Below, piece by piece: positions 41,868-45,955 of a stretch of 45,955 bases of DNA; position 1 is the first letter of the stretch, and each line of letters begins with the position of its first letter. The stretch comes from JBGSMF01 sp964651475 (GTDB lineage: Bacteria > Chloroflexota > Anaerolineae > Fen-1058): NCBI GenBank assembly GCA_964651475.1, contig CAZYXV010000026.1, positions 1 through 45,955 on the forward strand, written 5' to 3'. The notes under the pieces are model-generated. The model did no database searches and was not told the origin of the DNA. It saw only the letters and a program-made list of their open reading frames with translations. Position numbers and translations under genes: made by a program.

Positions 41868-44066
41868 CTACGCCTTGGATTCGGCGTGATTTGTTTCTAC
41901 GATGATCGGCAGGCTCGTGTAAAACGTGCTGCCTCGCCCCACGGTGCTTTCGGCCCACACGCGTCCTCCGTGCCGCTCGGTGATGGATTTGACGATTGCC
42001 AGCCCCAACCCGCTGCCCCGGCTCTGTTTGGGAGCCAGGCTTCTGACCCGGTAAAAACGCTCAAAGACGTGCGGCAAGTCTTCGGGGGGGATGCCGGGGC
42101 CGGTGTCGGCGATGCAAATAGTCACGGCATTTGCATCGAGGCGGGCCTGCACAGTCACACTGTCGCCGGGGCGGGTGTATTTGACGGCGTTATCGAGCAG
42201 GTTGCGAAAGACCTGGGTTAGCCAGCGAGTGTTGCCCAAGACGGCGGGCAAGGCAGGGGGGAGTTCGTTGTTCACCGCAAGCCCTTTGTCGAGCGCCGGC
42301 AACTGGATGTCGAACAATACGCTGGCGAGCACCGCGTTCAAGTCGCACCGTTCGAGACTGAACCCCACGCTCGACTCGATTTGTTCCAGGTCGAGCAAGT
42401 CGTCAATCAAGAATTCCATTCGACGCATGGCGTGGCGGACGGCGTCGGCGAGCGATTGCGTGTCGTCCGGCAGTTCGCCCAACGCCTCGACCAACATTTC
42501 AAAATAGCCGCGCGTCAGTTGCAGCGGGCTGCGCAAATCGTGAGACACGGTCGCGATCAGCTCGGACTTGAGTTTGTCCAGTTCCTTAAAGTGGGTCACG
42601 TCGTGCAGCACGCTGACCCAGCCGCGCAAGGCGCCCGTCGTCTCGCGCACCGGCTCCATATCGCAAAACAGGGTTCGCTGGTCAAGCGCAATTTCACAAT
42701 GAAGCGCCCGGGTTTCTGCCGGCCACTGCGCTTTGCTGGCCGGCTCGGCCAGGGCCGGTATGATTTTAATGACGGACTCGCCAATCGCGTATTGGGCAGA
42801 GATATTCAGCACGCGCTGGGCGGCGGGGTTAAAGAGCAAAATTTTGCCTTGCGGGTCGGCAAAGATGACGGCGTCGCTGGTGCTCTCTAATACCGCGTGT
42901 AGCTGTTCTTGCTCGGCGCGCACTTGCTCGTACAGGCGGGTGTTTTCCAGCGCAATAGCGGCCTGGTTGGCAAATGCGTGCAATCGCTCGGCCTGCGCCT
43001 GATCGAAAAAGCTGGGCGTTGCGCTGCCGACGTTGAGAAAGCCGATCAAGGTGTCTCGAAGGCAAATCGGCGCGGCGGCATACGAGCGCAGCCATTCCAT
43101 GCCGGGTATGATGACGGTCCAGCGAGGATCCGTATGCACGTCGGGGATGACGACCGGGCGGCGGGTTTCGATCATTTGCCGGCGGATAGGAGTATGATCA
43201 AACTGGGCGGAATAATTCGCTATAAATCTCTCGGCGCCGAAACGGTCATAGCCCAGCCAGCGCACTACGCCCGCGTGGCCGTCTCGGATGAGCATCACGT
43301 TGCTTACGTCGTTGGGCACCACCCGGTTAACCTGTTCCAATAAACGATCGAGCACCGTATCCAGGTCCAATGTGGCTACCAGCGCCGCGCCGACCTCGCG
43401 CAGTGTTTCGGCCAGTTCCCGCTGCTCGCGTTCGGATTGGTACAGACGGGCATTTTGAATGGCGGCGGCGGCCTGGGCGGCGAGCATTTGGGCCAATCGA
43501 ACTTCGTCGGGGGTGAACGTGCGTTCTCGCCGGCTATCCCACGCGGCGATGCGTCCCAGCACCTCGCCGCGTATTGCCAGCGGCAGCAAGAGCGCTATCT
43601 TGACGTTGCATTCGGCCATGTGCGCGCAATAAGCCGCGCAGCCCGCCGGGTCGCTGGCCTGGATGAGGACCGGCTCCATCTTGCGCAGGTCAGTGGCGGC
43701 GTCGGGGAAATCTTGGACGCAATACCTGGCGCCGACATCAGACACGCACTCCTGCGGCGCGGCTTGCGGGCTGATGTATTCCGCCAGCACGCGCCAGGTC
43801 TGATCCGCCGAATTCCAGTCCAACACATAGCTGCTGGTGGCATCCAAAGCCTGGGCGATTTGCCTGGCAATGCGGTGCAGCACGTCGCCCAATTCCAGCG
43901 TAGAAACAAGCGCAGTGCTGGCATTGAACAGCGTGGTTATTTCGGCCACTTGCTGTTGCGCGCGCCGCTCGCTGGCGCGGATTTGGCGAGTCATATAGCC
44001 TACGGCAAACGCGCCCACGCCCAGCAGTCCAATCACCAAAAGCAAGTAGCTTTGCCAGTTGATCAT
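41868..44066 (-). CDS. sensor histidine kinase, GAF-GAF-PAS-HisKA-HATPase
   Basis: A 732-residue kinase. One N-terminal membrane helix (YLLLVIGLLGVGAFAVGYM) is followed by two GAF domains (about 45-215 and 225-385; the first contains several Cys: QECVSDVGARYC, CAAYCAHMAEC), a PAS domain (about 395-500, AVLESTSDAVIFADPQGKIL), the HisKA H-box LIATVSHDLRSPLQL and a complete ATPase domain with N-box NLLDNAVKY, G1 IADTGPGIP, and G2 GSGLGLAIV. No response regulator is encoded adjacently. Six cysteines in the first GAF domain could bind a metal or cluster, or be redox-sensitive; this is inference. Confidence 0.93.
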   Translation of the reverse strand: MINWQSYLLLVIGLLGVGAFAVGYMTRQIRASERRAQQQVAEITTLFNASTALVSTLELGDVLHRIARQIAQALDATSSYVLDWNSADQTWRVLAEYISPQAAPQECVSDVGARYCVQDFPDAATDLRKMEPVLIQASDPAGCAAYCAHMAECNVKIALLLPLAIRGEVLGRIAAWDSRRERTFTPDEVRLAQMLAAQAAAAIQNARLYQSEREQRELAETLREVGAALVATLDLDTVLDRLLEQVNRVVPNDVSNVMLIRDGHAGVVRWLGYDRFGAERFIANYSAQFDHTPIRRQMIETRRPVVIPDVHTDPRWTVIIPGMEWLRSYAAAPICLRDTLIGFLNVGSATPSFFDQAQAERLHAFANQAAIALENTRLYEQVRAEQEQLHAVLESTSDAVIFADPQGKILLFNPAAQRVLNISAQYAIGESVIKIIPALAEPASKAQWPAETRALHCEIALDQRTLFCDMEPVRETTGALRGWVSVLHDVTHFKELDKLKSELIATVSHDLRSPLQLTRGYFEMLVEALGELPDDTQSLADAVRHAMRRMEFLIDDLLDLEQIESSVGFSLERCDLNAVLASVLFDIQLPALDKGLAVNNELPPALPAVLGNTRWLTQVFRNLLDNAVKYTRPGDSVTVQARLDANAVTICIADTGPGIPPEDLPHVFERFYRVRSLAPKQSRGSGLGLAIVKSITERHGGRVWAESTVGRGSTFYTSLPIIVETNHAESKA

Positions 44067-44107
44067 AATTTTTACTACTTGACAAACGTCTTGTTCAGTA
44101 GAGTTTA

Positions 44108-44136
44108 TTCACAATAAGGCCAAAGTGCGCTACAAT
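44108..44136 (+). promoter_or_regulatory. promoter of the chimeric ORF
   Basis: TTCACA (44108-44113), 17-base spacer, TACAAT (44131-44136), with GAGAGGG before ATG 44165. This is probably the promoter of the original transposase gene. Confidence 0.55.
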
Positions 44137-44164
44137 TGGCGACAAATTCACGAGAGGGTGTCAA

Positions 44165-44533
44165 ATGAGCGCAATCATCACAGAAAAGATTTTACGCGAG
44201 AATCCCGAATTAGTCAAAGCTTTGACGGGTTTGCCGGCCGAGGTGTTTGGGGAATTGGTCGAGAGAATGAAAGCAGGCTATGGGGAGTATGAACAAGAGC
44301 GACTTGAGCGGCCTGATCGTCAACGCGCCAACGGCGCGCTGGGCGCTTACCTGGTCCGCCGCCGCGCCGTGCGCGTGACCGAGCCGACGACCCGCATTCT
44401 GAGCGAGCAGGGCGCTGAAATCAATCGCCCCAGCTTGCTTTTCGTCGAGGTGGATAGCGCCGGGGAGGATATTAGCGCCGTCCGCGTGGGCGGGCAGGTC
44501 GTTTTGGTAGCCGAAGGCACACTGCGATTTTGA
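44165..44533 (+). CDS. chimeric ORF: transposase N-terminus joined to PhzF-family C-terminus
   Basis: A 122-residue frame composed of two unrelated pieces. Residues 1-54 (RENPELVKALTGLPAEVFGE, then YEQERLERPDRQR) match the N-terminus of DDE_Tnp_4/IS5-like transposases. From residue 55 (ANGALGAYLVRRR, ILSEQGAEINRPSLLFVEV, VRVGGQVVLVAEGTLRF) it is the last 68 residues of a PhzF-type isomerase, which in full length runs to about 280 residues. The join keeps the frame open with no stop. The catalytic Glu of PhzF lies in the lost N-terminal half, and the transposase lacks its whole DDE core, so neither activity survives; a new protein is possible but unlikely. Confidence 0.7.
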   Translation: MSAIITEKILRENPELVKALTGLPAEVFGELVERMKAGYGEYEQERLERPDRQRANGALGAYLVRRRAVRVTEPTTRILSEQGAEINRPSLLFVEVDSAGEDISAVRVGGQVVLVAEGTLRF

Positions 44534-44534
44534 G

Positions 44535-44623
44535 ACCCGCCGGCCTGGAAGCGACGCGGGCCACAAGTGCTCTCGCGTTAATGGATTTGCGGTCTTGCAG
44601 TAGGCGCAGACGGGTTTAACCAT
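44535..44623 (-). pseudogene. truncated HNH-type cassette gene
   Basis: The minus-strand frame from ATG 44623 reads MVKPVCAYCKTANPLTREHL then WPASL, matching the zinc-binding CxxC and LTxEHxWP start of HNH-family proteins of integron cassettes. The ATG is seven bases from the attC core 44630-44636, as usual for cassette genes. After about 30 codons the frame passes into the antisense of the chimeric ORF, and the rest of the HNH domain is absent. The junction at about 44535 therefore marks where a cassette array was broken. Confidence 0.55.
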
Positions 44624-44629
44624 TCAAAT

Positions 44630-44758
44630 GCCTAACGTAAGCATCACCCGCCGACCAGGATGCGACGAAGAACGCTTGCGCCCCGAAAGATGATGACCAC
44701 GCGAAAAAAGCCCTAGAACTCGAATCGTATGGGCGGTCGGGTGCATGCAGTGTTAGGC
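44630..44758 (-). repeat. integron attC site
   Basis: On the minus strand GCCTAAC (44752-44758) to GTTAGGC (44630-44636), 129 bp, with exactly complementary cores. The arms CGGGTGCATG (44738-44747) and CATCACCCG (44642-44650) pair along nine bases with one unpaired G. It lies directly downstream of the nucleotidyltransferase gene. The central part is shared with the degenerate site at 7842-7954. Confidence 0.82.
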
Positions 44759-44775
44759 GGGCGCATTTTTTAAAC

Positions 44776-45225
44776 CTACGGCAGATTCTCTAGATCGTTC
44801 AAGTCTTTGTGCCTGCCACTAGCTTTCTTGTTAGCCTTCAAGTGTTTCAGATTTATCAAGTTGACCTCGACCCCATCAAGAGTATCTGTAACACGCTCAG
44901 CATAACATTCCTCAAAGGTCACGCCCGAAATGGTGGTGATAATCTCTATTTTGACAGGCGGTACACCCATACGAATGACCTGGTGCTCTTTCAAAAACAA
45001 GTCAGCCGATAAACCAGGCAAGTCAAAGCCAAAGGCTTTCAGAACAGCCACGATGCTCTTGGCGTTCGTTGGATGGAGAGCAATCCAAATATCCATATCG
45101 GCGGTTGCGCGAGGGTAGCCGTGGTAGCCTACCGCATAACCACCGACGAGCAGGTACCTAACTTGATGGCTGTTGAGTAACTGTAAGAATTCTTTGAAGT
45201 CGGGTGGTAAATGAACTGTAGCCAT
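44776..45225 (-). CDS. nucleotidyltransferase-like protein, cassette gene
   Basis: A 149-residue protein with the Pol-beta-type nucleotidyltransferase signature LLVGGYAVGYHGYPRATADM followed by DIW (the GG..., D-x-D pattern that binds metal and NTP), then a variable C-terminus. It resembles DUF6036/AbiEii-like or MNT-type antitoxin or toxin nucleotidyltransferases, frequent in cassette arrays; its target is unknown. ATG 45225 (ATGGCTACAG) has no ribosome site and lies within the 3' part of the preceding gene, so translation is coupled. The open frame extends to 45249 without support. Its attC site follows at 44630-44758. Confidence 0.8.
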   Translation of the reverse strand: MATVHLPPDFKEFLQLLNSHQVRYLLVGGYAVGYHGYPRATADMDIWIALHPTNAKSIVAVLKAFGFDLPGLSADLFLKEHQVIRMGVPPVKIEIITTISGVTFEECYAERVTDTLDGVEVNLINLKHLKANKKASGRHKDLNDLENLP

Positions 45226-45370
45226 AGAGAATTTGTCGCATCGTTTCAACTGCTGCTAAGCGTTCATAGGGTGTCTTGGACAGCCAATACACTTTTTCAT
45301 CTGAGGAATCAGATAAGGAAGCAACTGTGAAAGCAGTTCTATCTACCGTGAGTTTGTCAAATGTGTTCAT
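45158..45370 (-). CDS. small partner protein of the nucleotidyltransferase
   Basis: A 70-residue protein (MNTFDKLTVDRTAFTVASLS, then EKVYWLSKTPYERLAAVETM). I recognise this layout, a short protein with a YWLSKTP-ERL-AVE-MR-YGY-TRLQR pattern, from genes that precede MNT-type nucleotidyltransferases. Its last 22 codons overlap the nucleotidyltransferase start by 68 bp, the arrangement of a two-gene toxin-antitoxin or regulatory unit. ATG 45370 is preferred over the TTG 45388 start; GGAG is 12 bases upstream. Whether it is an antitoxin is inference. Confidence 0.65.
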   Translation of the reverse strand: MNTFDKLTVDRTAFTVASLSDSSDEKVYWLSKTPYERLAAVETMRQILYGYSSFTTRLQRILTVTQQPSS

Positions 45371-45433
45371 ATGCCAACTATACTCCAAAATGGCAAAGAT
45401 GCAATAATCTTGGTTGCCTTTCTTGCGATGCCC

Positions 45434-45693
45434 GCCTAACGTCGCGCTTCAGCCTGTTAGACGGCGGGCGTTCATCGCCGTACACCCTGCTCATCGCCGC
45501 CGACCCCGTTCATAAAACGCCCCGCGCCCTTCGCCGCCGACATGCTCATCGAACACGCTGTTCATCGAAGGAGGGCTGCTACGGGCCGCCGACCTGTCCC
45601 TTGAGCGGTACGCCGTTCATCGCCGCCGACGCCGGTACGGGTGCTCGCGCTGTCCTTCGCCGCCGACCCGCTATTGACCGCGCGCCGTCTAAC
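45434..45693. repeat. repeat-rich block with 11-bp terminal inverted repeats, in a cassette-array setting
   Basis: GCCTAAC (45434-45440) is followed after 15 bases by GTTAGACGGCG (45456-45466), whose perfect inverted copy CGCCGTCTAAC lies at 45683-45693. Between them CGCCGCCGAC-type decamers occur at 45495, 45532, 45584, 45621 and 45658, mostly 37 bp apart. The ends use integron core-like sequences, but the spacing is not that of a standard attC. No gene is apparent; the gap 45389-45955 holds this block and little else. Confidence 0.6.
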
Positions 45694-45955
45694 GTATTAA
45701 GGATTCATGCAGCGCGGTATTAGCTCATAATGCTAGAACAATCAAGTTGATGGTCTACTCAAGCAATAAAGAAGGAATGGCATCCAGCCGCCCGGCACGC
45801 TGCGCGTGCGCGTGATCCATGTTGAACTAAGCCGATCTCAGGGTTGCCGTATATGGAATTTAAGGCGAGCGATTTCATGGATTGGCTTGCCTTACAGAGT
45901 CTTCTCTACCGTACATTTTATACTTGAGGGCAGCGTTGGGTCCGGGGTAGCGTAA
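45694..45955. other. right edge, no feature supported
   Basis: This stretch contains no convincing coding frame on either strand. Near the end GTTGGGT (45937-45943) on the plus strand matches the attC core consensus and could be half of another site cut by the window edge, but nothing else supports it. Confidence 0.3.

Noticed and set aside
45495..45667. CRISPR-like array of CGCCGCCGAC repeats at 37-bp steps
   Set aside because: The repeats are only about 10 bp, imperfect, irregular (one step of 52 bp), and no cas genes are present.
45361..45723. Plus-strand 120-codon frame through the repeat block
   Set aside because: It is rich in Arg and follows the repeats, overlaps the cassette genes antisense, and lacks a start signal.

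Overview
The window reads as a chromosomal segment of a GC-rich bacterium, most likely a filamentous or anaerobic Chloroflexota (Anaerolineae or Ardenticatenia-like). This rests on protein style rather than on any marker gene: CHAT and STAND-type NTPase/TPR conflict proteins, a short secreted protein of the GQPDAG type with a LPLIL tail, many palindromic intergenic repeats, and several start codons lying 7-8 bases after a -10 box (possible leaderless mRNAs). I saw no rRNA, tRNA or CRISPR array.

Both ends look like integron-type gene-cassette arrays without an integrase in view. At the left (1-2510), three minus-strand single-gene cassettes (a YdeI-like protein, an NAD-dependent epimerase and a small membrane protein) alternate with attC-like sites; an IS256-family element (2541-3781) with a broken transposase ends the array. 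At the right (44535-45700) lie a truncated HNH-type cassette gene, a clear attC site, a two-gene nucleotidyltransferase cassette and a repeat-rich block with 11-bp terminal inverted repeats. A degenerate copy of the right-hand attC sits at 7842-7954, directly after an unrecognised nuclease-like gene.

Between the arrays, 3808-8973 holds a two-subunit glutaconate-type CoA-transferase, an S66 LD-carboxypeptidase translationally coupled to an NHL-propeller protein, and the nuclease-like gene; a B12-binding radical SAM enzyme follows. At 11231-11289 divergent promoters drive a hypothetical gene (-) and a CHAT protease (+).

The most unusual block is 11359-22306: a CHAT protease with a C-terminal effector-associated domain, an EEP hydrolase, two secreted surface proteins, then a NTPase overlapping by ATGA a 1384-residue winged-helix/TPR/transmembrane protein. 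The last two look like one STAND ATPase split into two polypeptides. The CHAT protease and the NTPase share a 28-residue Gly/Ala/Val-rich motif (17 of 28 identical), which I read as a possible amyloid-type or homotypic signalling motif joining sensor to effector.

From 22375 to 36314 are housekeeping and stress genes: an orphan ABC-2 permease, a family 4 glycosyltransferase, a NUDIX hydrolase with a GT39-like membrane glycosyltransferase, an ECF sigma factor coupled by ATGA to an O6-alkylguanine-DNA alkyltransferase, an EamA exporter, an NmrA/DUF2867 protein, an M28 lipoprotein peptidase, a MerR regulator with two GyrI-like domains and a textbook 19-bp-spacer MerR promoter, a methyltransferase and L-lactate dehydrogenase. 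At 37272-37601 strong divergent promoters separate a TIGR01777 epimerase from an ABC-permease/ATPase/CarH-like B12 photoreceptor operon. An HD hydrolase, a frameshifted remnant, a GAF-GAF-PAS histidine kinase and a chimeric transposase/PhzF ORF complete the window.
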